A DNA stretch of 64,000 nucleotides from Adiantum capillus-veneris (taxonomy: Eukaryota; Streptophyta; Polypodiopsida; Polypodiales; Pteridaceae): positions 69,512,676 through 69,576,675 of the forward strand of contig CM043969.1 of NCBI GenBank assembly GCA_014529385.2. Direction: 5' to 3'. The notes under the pieces are model-generated. The model had not been told where the DNA came from, did not search any database, and saw only the letters and a list, made by a program, of their open reading frames with translations. Shown here one piece after another: positions 1 through 9,986 of the stretch. Numbering within the stretch: position 1 is the first letter of the stretch; every line of letters starts with the position of its first letter. The position numbers and the translations under genes are program-made.

Positions 1-573
1 AATTGGTCCTTTTGTCGCCGGGGTTCTGCAAATGCAAAAACGCTAGGCTGATCTGCTGTGTCGTGATGACGCCGGGGCTGATCTGCTGTGCACAAATCGC
101 CGGGGCTGATCTGATGCAAAAACGCTAGGTCTTCTGTGGAGAAAACGCCAGAGTAGTCGCGGGGGTTGGTCTTGCTGAGAAGTTGCCTGTTGAGCAAGGT
201 GCTCCTGCTGCCTCTTCTGCCAGAAAGTGCTAACTTGGGTTTGCTTATATATTAACTTAGAAAAATTGCCCTACCTACTTTTGTTGGAAAGTCACTTAAA
301 AATAGTAAGTGAAAATCCCAATAAATAGGAAAATAGGCTAAATGCACTGGAAAATTCCCCTAATTGATGTTAATGGATTCTGATGGGAATTCCGATGATC
401 ATGTTGTGTGCAATCGGAGGGTATGCATCTATGCTAAGTGACTGGGCATGCACGGTCTACGAATAGACTCACAAAAGTGCCAGATCACTTCTAATCTAGA
501 CTTGACTTGACTGAACCCTGATCATGCTGTAGCTTGTCCACGGACACATAGGGTTGGGATGTGTCACGTGACA
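1..573 (-). repeat. LTR (3' LTR of the minus-strand element), truncated by window
   Basis: Matches 3142-3717 almost throughout. The inner edge reads TGTCACGTGACA on the minus strand, directly preceded by the purine-rich tract. Confidence 0.85.
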
Positions 574-584
574 TCCCCTCCTTT

Positions 585-2257
585 TCAAAGTGAGGTACTG
601 GTACCGAACTGTAGGGCGTCGAGGGAGATCGCCAACAGTATCCGGAATCCTGGAAGGGACTCTTCGCCGGCCCACTCTGATGTGTGGGTCATGCGGTACT
701 TGAACTTCATAAAGGTCTGCAACGCTTGCTTCTTTGGGCCGCGCCGAAAGCGACTCAAAGTCTTCTGAATCTCCTTTCTTGCTTCAACTTCGTCTAGAGT
801 CCTACTTCTTTCGTCTTCAAGAATCTCCATGGCTGAAAATTCATGAAACCATTTCCAACACAAAACCATGAACATACCCATTCCATGTAAAGTGACTGGA
901 AAAAATATTGGCTTTCTCAAAGACTGTGCATGCAATGTAGATAAACATAGAGACGGAGTGACAACCCATTCATCTAACACATGCAAACAATGAGATCGAA
1001 TCTTTTCTTTTTGATCGAAATCAATCAACTGTGGCAAGTCACAATGGAAATGCCCATGCTTGGTGCTCATACTATCATGTGCTCGTTTGGAAACTGTGTC
1101 ATGCCAAGGAAGAGACATGGAATGCGACTTCCTGACATACAAACTTTTCAACTTTTCATGAACAATCCGCATACATTCGTGCTCATCCATGATAGAAACG
1201 TGCTAACATACAATATGTCATGCCTAGCAAAAGGGATCACATAACGATGCTGACTAAAATACAGGAAACCGTCACGAATGAAACACTCGAACAATGCGTG
1301 CGTATCAATCATGCGAACACATAATACTTCCTGTGATGGTTCTTTGGACCAAGGCTCGAGAGCCAAGATTGCTTCTTCTTGAATGATCGAATCGTCTTGT
1401 GGGGTATTTGTGGACCTCGACTCGAAAGCCAAGATCGATTCTTGGTGATTGATCAAATCTACAACAAGGTTAGCTTCGCTAGAAAAAGCATCAACTAATA
1501 CATCATCCTTGTGAGAAATCACATCTTCTTCATGCAACTCATCATGCTTGTGAGAAATCACATCTTGATCATGCAAATCATCATGCTTGTCATTGTCATC
1601 CAAATCCTTATGCAAATTATTGGCATCCAAATAATCATGCTTATCATTGTGCTTCAAATCATCATTCAAATCCTGTGGGTCATGCTTTGGAGAAGAAGAG
1701 ATTGAGACAGTCTCCTTTCCCCAAATCTCTTGCATCTGTGCCTGAACTTGAGAATAGAGTCGCCATAACTCTTTGTTTTGTCGGTCGCTCTGTTCTTGTA
1801 TTGCTTTTCTTTCTGCTTTGTCTTGTGCGTGTCTGCGATCCATTTCTGCTTTTCTTTCTGCGTGGCTGCGTTCCATTTCTGCTTTTCTTTCTTTGCATTC
1901 ACGATCAAATTCTGCCATTCTTTCTGCATTTCTTGCTTCGCGTTCTAACTTCCTTTCTATAAACATCTGGTTCAAAGCCTCCATAGGAGTTAGTGCAATC
2001 CTTGACGTAGATGGGGAAGGGGAAGGGTCAGAAAAACCTCCTGGTGGAGAAAATTCTTCTTCGTCTCTCTCATGCTCATCACCTCCAAGCGAAGTATCCA
2101 TTCCGCTTCGAATGATGATCATTCTGCAATCGTGGGTTCTTGTGGGTTCTTGGGTTCTGAAGTTCACGAGGAACTTGGGTTCTTGGGGGTCCTTGATTCG
2201 TGAGAATCTTGGGGTCTTGAGGATCTTGAGGTTCTTGAGGGTTTCTTTCGCTTGCAA
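585..2257 (-). pseudogene. gag-like coding region of the non-autonomous LTR element
   Basis: This fossil region has two overlapping minus-strand coding stretches. The upstream one (1148-2257, about 369 codons) has a strongly charged segment rich in Glu, Arg and Lys with repeated AERKAEM-type units, which predicts a coiled coil. A segment of Asp/His-rich repeats (DNDKHDDLHD-like) follows. The downstream stretch (585-1190) has no domain I recognise. By position between the primer-binding site and the purine tract this should be the element's own gag-like product. The reading as gag is inferred from position and composition, not from a conserved domain. Confidence 0.5.
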
Positions 2258-2581
2258 ATCGCGTTGGAGAAGGATCTTCTCTTCACCTGAGTTCTACTCC
2301 TTTCTGCGGGCTCACCCCTTGGCGGCCTTGCGCTCACACCAAGGTTGCTTTTTCCCACCTCACGTCGATTGGCCGGCCGCTAAGTGCACGGTCCGCTCTC
2401 AATGAGTGAAAAGAGACACAAGGGGAGGCTGGACAAGCCCTTCTTTCTTGGGATTTCTGTCACTCTTCAACAAAACACGATTAGGAATCGACACGCCCAA
2501 GTAAACTTGGGTTCGTGCAATTTCAACAAGCAAAAAAAATTCTTGTGGTTCTTTCCTTGAGTAATGCAGAACACTTCCAAA

Positions 2582-2593
2582 GCTCTGATACCA
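2582..2593 (-). other. primer-binding site, initiator-Met tRNA type
   Basis: The minus strand reads TGGTATCAGAGC, the usual plant primer-binding site complementary to the 3' end of initiator methionine tRNA. It lies one base inside the LTR edge at 2595. Confidence 0.85.
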
Positions 2594-2594
2594 A

Positions 2595-3717
2595 TGTTAG
2601 GTGCAACGGAATGAATGTTGTATTTTCTCAAGATTAGTGATCTTTATTGCTCAAGGTTCCTTTTAGTTCTTAGGGAAAAAGAGAGTTTTCCGTCTTGTAG
2701 AGTGCTGTGGTCATGAACAAAGTGAGTGGATATTGTGCGTGCAAGTGAATAAGACTGAGAGAAGGAGAGAGAAGAGATACGACACCGAGAGGTTGTAAAA
2801 CCCTCCTCCGAAGGCCCCACTCTCGTCGGCGAGAGTTCGACGAGAGTGGTCTATTCTTTGATTGCACAAAGGTGTACACTGCGTATTCAATGGACTATGC
2901 AACTTTGTCTATGCCGACGACGACGACGACGACAATGGCTGAAATCTGAGATCTTCTAATCGCTGAATTTCGGGACTGTTTCGGTGGTTGAAAATGACTG
3001 TTTTGGCTGCGTTTTCTTGGTTGTAAAATGAGGTTTCTTAGGGCTGAAAACTGATGGTCTTTACGGGCTGAATCTGCTACACTGTAGGTGAATAATGCCG
3101 GTCTTAATTTGCTGCTGAAATCCAAAAACGCCAGGGACTGAAATTGGTCCTTCTGTCGCCGGGGTTCTGCAAATGCAAAAACGCTAGGCTGATCTGCTGT
3201 GTCCTGATGACGCCGGGGCTGATCTGCTGTGCACTAATCGCCAAGGCTGATCTGATGCAAAAACGCTAGGTCTTCTGTGGAGAAAACGCTAGAGTAGTCG
3301 CGGGAGTTGGTCTTGCTGAGAAGTTGCCTGTTGAGCAAGGTGCTCCTGCTACCTCTTCTGCCAGAAAGTGCTAACTTGGGTTTGCGTATATATTAACTTA
3401 GCAAAAATTGCCCTACCTACTTTTGTTGGAAAGTCACTTAAAAATAATAAGTGAAAATCCCAATAAATAGGAAAATAGGCTAAATGCACTGGAAAATTCC
3501 CCTAACTGATGCTAATGGATTCTGATGGGAATTCCGATGATCATGTTGTGTGCAACCGGAGGATATGTATCTATGCTAAGTGACTGGGCATGCACGGTCT
3601 ACGAATAGACTCACAAAAGTGCCAGATCACTGCTAATCTAACTTGACTGGACTGACTGAACCCTTCTGTGGTGTAGCTTGTCCACGGACACATAGGGTTG
3701 GGATGTGTCACGTGACA
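2595..3717 (-). repeat. LTR (5' LTR of the minus-strand element), complete
   Basis: 1123 bp. On the minus strand it begins TGTCACGTGACA at 3717 and ends CACCTAACA at 2595. The matching edge of the other LTR is at 573. The target duplication cannot be checked because the far end is outside the window. Confidence 0.85.
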
Positions 3718-4272
3718 TGTATAAAGCGTAGCCCACCATTTTCCCCAAGCCGTAATACATTGGCGTTGTAGAAAAGCTTCATTCACTTGGAAGTCAATTG
3801 AGGCATCATGTGGCAAGTGTAATACATCCCATCTCCCAAACCACTTCTTTTATTTCTTGCATCCATCCCATGCTCAATTTATGCTTCTTTTGAATTTTTT
3901 TGCTTGCTTCCCGTGCAATTGTAGCAAGTTGATGTGAGGGGTTTTGACGCATTTTTATCATGTACTGTCATAAAATCTAATATCTTATCAGCCGAAATGA
4001 TTTTCTCATATCAAACTGATCATTTAATGTGGGAGAATAAACAGGATTAAGAGTTAGAATATAGACATGTGCTTTTAGATTTATCTCAGCACGGAACTAA
4101 AGGCAATGTATCCAAATGGGAGACGGTCTAGCAAAGGGCAATGCTAGCTAATGGAGCTTAAAAGACCTTAGGGTTAGCTTCATTAAAGACCTCCAAAGGT
4201 TAATGTTAAAAGTCCTTAGACCTAGGACCTTAGGTAAGCTAGGACTGAGATTGAGGTGGGAAGCCGGCCCAA
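3718..4272. other. no gene seen
   Basis: AT-rich intergenic-type sequence. Both strands are closed in all frames beyond short lengths and I recognise no repeat family. Confidence 0.6.
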
Positions 4273-4420
4273 GCTTGAGGTGCTTGTCATGCTTGCTGAG
4301 TAAGGTGCTTGAGGTGCTTGTCGTGGTTGCTGATTAAGGTGCTTGAGGTGCTTGCCATGCTTGATGATTAAGGTGCTTAAGGTACTTGGGGGCCAAGGTG
4401 CTTGAGGGGCTTGAAGTTAA
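4273..4420. repeat. 34-bp minisatellite
   Basis: Units starting GCTTGAGGTGCTTG begin at 4273, 4307 and 4341, with a weaker one at 4375, so the period is exactly 34 bp. A degenerate tail (GGTGCTTGAGGGGCTTG) follows. Confidence 0.85.
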
Positions 4421-4932
4421 AGTATGCCTACGAAGGAGGGGGCGAGCCATGCAAGTAGGGGATGAGAGAGAATGGCCTTCCCATCACCCAAGGGACACCC
4501 CTTGCTCAAAGAGGCATATGGGACACATGTCAAGCTCCTAGCTAGGTTGCCCCCATAGTGTGCCTAAAGCCTATTGGATGGCCTTGAGAGAGGTCCAATG
4601 AGCATTTAGTTTAATTAAACAATTATCTAGGTATCATCAAGCCCTCTCTCTCAAGGGTAAGGAGGATACTTGTCCAAAGACTATTCATGTTGCTTGAAAT
4701 GCATTGTGCATGTGATTGGCTAGGCTTAGAGGGGTCCAATGAGCTTCAAGCTTGAGCTACAAGGAGGGGTCGACCAAAGCAAGCAAGGGGGTATACTCCC
4801 TCTCACACACACTCACTTCCTCTCATTCTCACTTTGTGAAAGTGCAAGAGTTCATCTCCTTCTCCAAGCTTGAGAAGTTGAGAGCCTATACCAACACTCT
4901 GGCTATGGAATGCAAATCAAACCAAGAGCCAT
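4421..4932. other. no gene seen
   Basis: There is a possible open stretch from 4752 running into the hAT element, but it has low-complexity composition and no domain. I see no supported gene. Confidence 0.5.
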
Positions 4933-5399
4933 GCTTCAATCATAGTTACCGGGGAACGCCCCCTAGCCCTTGTTCCGGCGTTCCGGGGGGGCAGTTCCCT
5001 TCCCGAACGTTCCAAAACGTCCCGAAACGTTTGACGTTCCGGGTGGCCAGTGCAAACCGGAACGGCCGTTCCGGAACGTTCCGAACGCCCCCAAAATGTT
5101 CCGGAATGCCCCTGGAACGGCCAACGGCTACAAACAAATTTGGCAAAAATTGAAAAAATTGAAGTAAATGTTTGGGCTTCTTTTTGAAGTGTGCAAGGCC
5201 TCAAGGACTCATAAAATGCACCCCCCTCCCCCTTTCTCTCCACAAGCTAATCCTCAAGGCTCAAGCTCTCTCCCTCTCACACTCTCAAGATCTCTCCCTC
5301 TCAAGACTCACTCTCTCAAGGCTCAAGGCTTTAAGCCTTCAAGCTCTCTTCCTCTCCCTCCCACTCTCTCAAATCTCTCCCTCTCCCTCTCACTCTCTC

Positions 5400-5455
<56 letters not shown>

Positions 5456-5662
5456 TCATCTAGTCATAGCAAGATTGAATGGTCTTCAAAACGAGTTTTT
5501 TGTGAGTATTCGAGTCAAAGCACTCTAACACTCCTTGTATTTAAACACAAGAAGCTAAAAAATGCACTATTTGGGTGTTTTTTATACCTCCCGTTCCGCG
5601 CCGTTCCCGTTCCGAACCCCTAGCCGTTCCCGTTCCGCGTTCCGGGTAACTATGGCTTCAAT
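4933..5662. mobile_element. non-autonomous hAT element (MITE-like) with 8-bp TSD
   Basis: The element proper is 4941-5654 (714 bp). Its ends are CATAGTTACC and GGTAACTATG, perfect 10-bp inverted repeats, and it is flanked by identical 8-bp duplications GCTTCAAT at 4933-4940 and 5655-5662. An 8-bp TSD is diagnostic of the hAT superfamily. Both subterminal regions are packed with GGAACG/CGTTCC motifs, as in the autonomous element at 9995-13347, to which it is clearly related. The middle is CT-rich and has no transposase, so movement would need the enzyme in trans. The perfect TSD suggests a fairly recent insertion. Confidence 0.93.
5403..5452. repeat. (TC)25 microsatellite
   Basis: A pure TC dinucleotide run inside the hAT element, continuing a longer pyrimidine-rich stretch from about 5250. 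Confidence 0.95.
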
Positions 5663-5869
5663 GCTATGCTAGCCATCTTCTTCATCTCCATTACTATGCT
5701 ACTATGCTATGCTAAGCTCTATGAGTAATGGTATGAGAGGACACTACTTATTTCTCGTATAATAATTCTTTTTCCTCTTCCTTTCCCTCACTCCTTGCTA
5801 GCTCTCTCCATCTTTGAAAGTGTTTGAGGTCTTGGGATTGAGGACGACGATATGTTAATGCTTTTGCAA

Positions 5870-6750
5870 GTTAATTAAGGGCATAATTTTGATAAATGCA
5901 TAGTACGCTCTCTTTCCTGCTTCCAAATGATGCATAGCACCTTCATGCCACTTGTGACCTCACGGCCAAGGTACTTAAAGCTCTCAACAACTTCAAGTAT
6001 CTCGTTGTTATACACAATGCATGGCTTCTCCCTATGGTTGGTTTTCACAAGCATAACCTTTGTTTTGGATTAATTCACAATCAGCCCACTATGCAAGCAA
6101 AAGTTCTCAAGGACAACCATAAGCTTTTGTACATCCTCTTAAGTGTGTGCTAGAAGCAGTACATCATCCGCATACAACAAAACCATATTACCGCATTGCA
6201 AATAGTGACCTCTTCAATGCCTTCTTGCATAAAGTAAAGTACCATTTGCTCCAATTGATCGATGCATAGACCGAAGAGAGTTGGTGACAACGGACATCCT
6301 TGATTAACCCCAATAGTGCTTGCAAATTCTTTTGAAATTCCTCTTTCCATGCGCAATTGACAAATCACCTTCTCATACATTTGAAAAACCGCAAGCATGA
6401 ACTCACTTGGCACTTGGAGTTCTTCTATCCTTCTCCCAAATTGTTACGTGGAATCATATCAAAGGCTTTCTTAAAGTCCACAAAGCAATAATACAATTGC
6501 TTGCCTTTTAACAGACTTCTCTTCATGAGAACACGAAGAGTGACAAGATGATCAATGGCACTATGGCGTTGACGAGAACCCGCTTGTCCTTTTGCATGCT
6601 TGCCATTCTCTTCAGTCCAATCACTCAATTTTATCTCTATTATGCACCCAAACAACTTTTTGAGGAGAGCAAACACGTTTCCGTGTGTCTCGGGATCTCG
6701 CGCACACAATGGAACAGTTCTCCTTTGAATCGAATGAGTTTTCATGCGAG
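5870..6750 (-). pseudogene. 5'-truncated LINE reverse-transcriptase fragment
   Basis: Minus-strand pieces read QAGSRQRHSAIDHLVTLR, then YYCFVDFKKAFDMIP (6425-6745), then GVNQGCPLSPTLFGLCIDQL (6150-6413). These are the consecutive RT core blocks of a non-LTR retrotransposon. The next block would contain the YADD box, but around 6160-6190 the frame is disturbed and I read no clean YADD. Matching remnants (SKTKVMLVKTN-like, FKYLG-like) continue to about 5870. The fragment resembles the RT of the LINE at 35579-37906 more than the L1-type copy at 27 kb. At least one frameshift separates the two main pieces. Endonuclease, ORF1 and the 3' tail are absent. Confidence 0.75.
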
Positions 6751-6771
6751 AAAACTCTCTGTTTTTTGCAA

Positions 6772-7000
6772 TATGTCACGATGGAACTGGGCGTACCTCT
6801 GGGGGATTAGCAATTAGCTAATCCGGTTCTTGTTCTGAAGGTTCTTGCCTTGGCAAACATGCATAAAACCCACTGAACTGTACATGGTCATCAGAGTAGC
6901 CCAGCCAGTGGGGCATTACCATCTGTGCAAAAGGGAGAGAGAGATGCACAAGAGCAAATCATCGCACTACATGAGACAAGGAAGAAGGCAAGGTTTCCAT
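6772..7000 (+). repeat. relic related to the LTR of the 39.7-62.7 kb Ty3/Gypsy family
   Basis: The stretch with GGGGGATTAGCAATTAGCTAATCC, the following 'cttgccttggcaa' and 'gaactgtacatggtca' segments, and the GGGAGAGAGAG run aligns in order with 40361-40510 of the array LTR. No LTR ends or TSD can be recognised, so this may be a decayed solo LTR. From 7001 to 7434 I see nothing further that I can name. Confidence 0.5.
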
Positions 7001-7434
7001 TAGAGTTGTGATCACCTACACCCACTACTCACAGACTTTATTCCCTTACGAGCAAAAATCAGCCCCCTCTCAATTTTGGGCGCCCCTTCTTGAGACTGAA
7101 GCTTCTGGAGTGTGTGTTGGCTTGCAGATTTCTCTCCTAGTGCTATGTGTCCTTTTTGCTCGTTTTCGTTTAATTCTTAGTACTCACCAACTTGTAAAGT
7201 CCTGCCGAGGGGCATAAATGACTAACTGAGCCTAGCCACTTCTTTACTAGTCGGATTCCAATGCCGATCGGCCCAACCATCTCGTGGTTGCCTGACCTTG
7301 ATTTTTGCGGGTGAAAGTCTCGGCCAACGGCCGTTTCACACCGGCCATGCAATGTCCTTGCACTTCTGATTTTGAAAAGAGGGTCCCAAAAATTAAATAA
7401 AATCAAGGGAAGGAAACCAACAAATAAAGTTGGT

Positions 7435-8202
7435 AGTTGTCGCAGCCTCGTGACAGATACTCATTCTCGAACAGGTCCTGGCTCACAAGGAAAGGAAAGT
7501 GAAAGGTGAGCTGATAAGATGGTATTTGGTCAAGCTCAAGAATTATCCAACTCTTGACGCCAAGTGGATGGAGGAGGAGGGCTTAGCAGCTACTCCTTAG
7601 ATACTGGAGCTTTACCTTGAAGCTTTTGGACTAGGACTGACTATAGCGAGAGTTACCAATGAATTGGTTGGTTGAATCTGGTGGAGTGCGGACTGCACAA
7701 GAGGGGAGTTACTGTGCTCCTTTGTCATAGGCTACCCTAATGGAATAAAGTCATGGATTTCTTTTGAGACTTCATGTAAAGAAGTACTTAAATGGGAATT
7801 CCTAAAATGAGTCTGTTACAGGTTCTCTCTCATGTGTGTACTGTTTGAGTGCATGTCTGAAAGACGAAATAATTGCAACATTTTGCCTTGCTCACTTGAG
7901 GGGTGATGTGGATGTGGATGTGATAGTAACAAGATGTAGTAGATCAAGACATCTGTGAAAAGATCAACGCGGTCTGGATGTGATTGCTAAATAAGTTACA
8001 ACGATCTTGATTCTCATCTAAGATCTCAATGGGGATAGTGATCTAAATGTGATGTGAATGCTCAATGACCGTCATCTTCGTGCAGGTGTTGGAAATATAT
8101 GGTCTAATAGATCGGTACTTAGAGTAAGTGTCTACTAAACTAGTTTTTGTCCTAAGTCTGTTTTGCAAGCATAATCGCAACAATTTTTTCAAGAGGGGGG
8201 TA
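7435..8202 (+). mobile_element. pol tail and 3' non-coding part of an old Ty3/Gypsy copy
   Basis: Begins with a coding stretch (7435-7600) equivalent to the C-terminal, chromodomain-like end of Ty3/Gypsy pol: VLAHKERKVKGE, then YLVKLKNYPTLDAKWMEEE. Non-coding sequence follows, matching 20200-20670 of the neighbouring copy, and ends in a purine tract (AAGAGGGGGG) just before the LTR at 8203. The rest of this copy to the left is missing. It is a decayed fossil, retained only as a 3' remnant. Confidence 0.75.
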
Positions 8203-8862
8203 TGTCACAAAGTGCTGATGTAGCATGGCCTAAAGGACAGAGCCCAGACAGAAGGGGTCAAAACCTTAGCGAAAGAGGGAGAAAAAGTTGTGTCAACTTG
8301 AAGATTATGGCTGAATGGCCTAGATGGGATTAGACTTAAAAACCTAATCCGTCTCAACTTATGGAACCTGGCCGAGGGTCCCAAAACCTCTTAAAATCAA
8401 AAGCAAGGCTCATAATTTTCATAGAGTTAATTGATGACATGGCAGATCGTACGGACGTCTATGTTTTGCACGAGGATTTGCGGCAATGTGATGACATGGC
8501 AGCATTGTAAGGACAACTCATGGGGCACATATTTTTGGGCACTAGATGCTTTTAGAACTGCAGCTTTTCATGTAATTGCTTTTGAGTTTGGCCAAGGGCC
8601 TTTATAAGTTGGCCTAGGCCTCACTTCTGCTCAATTTTGCGTGGGAGCGCTGAGAGGAGGAGGATTTTGAGAAGCATAATAATAAAGAAATACCGAGAAG
8701 GGGCGCCACTCTTTGGGTCATTGCGTCTGGGTGCTGAACTCCGCCGTGCTGTGTTGCCTCTCCTTTTCTCTCCCCTCTATTTTCAGTTTTGTTCAGTTGT
8801 TTCCAGTTTTTCTCACGTGTATTGTTGTAGATCTTCGGCCTGGAGTGTCCAAGCCTATTACA
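8203..8862 (+). repeat. Ty3/Gypsy LTR shared between two copies
   Basis: Begins TGTCACAAAG and ends CTATTACA. The purine tract stands at its left edge and a gag leader at its right, so it is at once the 3' LTR of the remnant at 7435-8202 and the 5' LTR of the copy reaching 21290. It aligns with 20671-21290, including the segment AATAAAGAAATACCGAGAAG. The divergence between the two LTRs is large, so the copy is old. Confidence 0.8.
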
Positions 8863-9031
8863 ACGATGTCAGGTGCAACGGAAGGGTTTAAGGATTTTAA
8901 CTCAGAACTAGTATTTTGAACAAACATAAGGTTCCTTTACTTCACTTGAAAGAAACTGAACATAATAAGAGAGAGGTAGAGAGAGACAAGAGAGATGACA
9001 CTAGATGTCGGGCAACCATCCTCAAAGACCC

Positions 9032-9085
9032 CCTTGCTTTGTTGCCAAAGCAAGTCCTTGCTTTGTTGCCAAAGCAAGTCCTTGC
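9032..9085. repeat. 24-bp tandem duplication
   Basis: CTTGCTTTGTTGCCAAAGCA occurs twice in direct succession with a partial third copy. Each unit also contains a short inverted repeat (TTGC...GCAA). It lies in the leader of the old Ty3/Gypsy copy. Confidence 0.8.
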
Positions 9086-9986
9086 TTTAGATTACTTGCA
9101 CAAATGCTGATACAATGTTGAAATGCCGAATACTCAAAGGCACAACAAGAGCAAGAAGAAGGCAAAGAAGAGTAGATCCCACCAGAAATTTTGGAAGTAT
9201 TCCGGTAGTTTGGATGAGAACTCCTGTTCAACTGAGAGTTTTGACTTTGATGAGTAGACGTTTTATACCAAGAGGAAGCATTTTTACAGAGCCAACCAAT
9301 ATGATTTTCTCAAGGATAAGGGCAAGGAGACGAAAGATTTCAAGGAGGGTGGACAAGCCTTAAAATTTGATACTTTTTTGGATTTTCGAGATACCCATAA
9401 GGCCCTCGCTTTCATCAGACAGTTCGACATAGCCTACTCTGGAGGACGCTACTCAGATCTGTAACGGCTCCAAACCCGCCGACACCAAAAGCGGGATGGA
9501 ACCTTTGACAGGTCTCTAGGCCTACTAAGGTCAAAGTCTTTTTTAAAAAAAAGTTCCAGGGAATTCACCCTTACCATTGACAATGGTTTAGGTTTATAGC
9601 CCTAGAAGAGACCTAGTCCTGTCTCGCAGTGGAAACGGGACCCTAGAAAAGAAAAATTCCGGCCCTAAATCTTCATCCTTTAGATTAAGGTTTCCTTAGC
9701 CAACGCTTTTTTCCCTCTAGCATATGTGAGGGCACAGCCGCTGGTGGATTCCTTGTCCAAGTGAAGAAGTTTCTAATCGTTTTAATGCGCGGGAATGGAT
9801 AGTTACCTGACTAATCAGGTCCACCCGTCCATGATTGACAACCTTAGTCAATCCCCACTTACCACCCCGCACTCACACATGATTCTATTGTTGTTTAATT
9901 ACTACCACATTCTTTCACAGTTAAAATAATGATTCTTTTTTAATTTTTCAAACTGCATTTCCTTAAGACAATCTTTGAAATACAGT

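Larger units (their letters stand above)
1..3717 (-). mobile_element. LTR retroelement without recognisable pol, left end outside window
   Basis: Two direct repeats (1-573 and 2595-3717) match over their shared part and enclose about 2 kb. On the minus strand the order is 5' LTR (2595-3717), primer-binding site (2582-2593), interior (574-2581), purine-rich tract (about 574-587) and 3' LTR (573 down past the window start). The LTR ends are TG...CA. The interior shows a gag-like, charged coiled-coil region (about 1148-2257) and a second coding-like stretch (585-1190), but nothing resembling protease, reverse transcriptase or integrase. It is therefore a non-autonomous, LARD-like element or an internally reduced Ty3/Gypsy copy. 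The LTR pair differs at a few percent of sites by eye, so it is not very recent. It appears broken; the number of breaks cannot be judged without a reference. Confidence 0.8.

Noticed and set aside
1773-2405. 210-codon plus-strand open frame
   Set aside because: Antisense to the gag-like coiled-coil region of the LTR element. The Ser/Leu/Phe-rich composition is just the complement of Glu/Lys-rich codons.
5168-5623. Two Ser/Leu-rich open frames of 118 and 151 codons
   Set aside because: They are translations of the CT-rich stretch and (TC)25 run inside a non-autonomous hAT element. Any pyrimidine repeat stays open.
8916-9363. Small plus-strand frames as host genes
   Set aside because: They are parts of the leader and gag region of the decayed Ty3/Gypsy copy.
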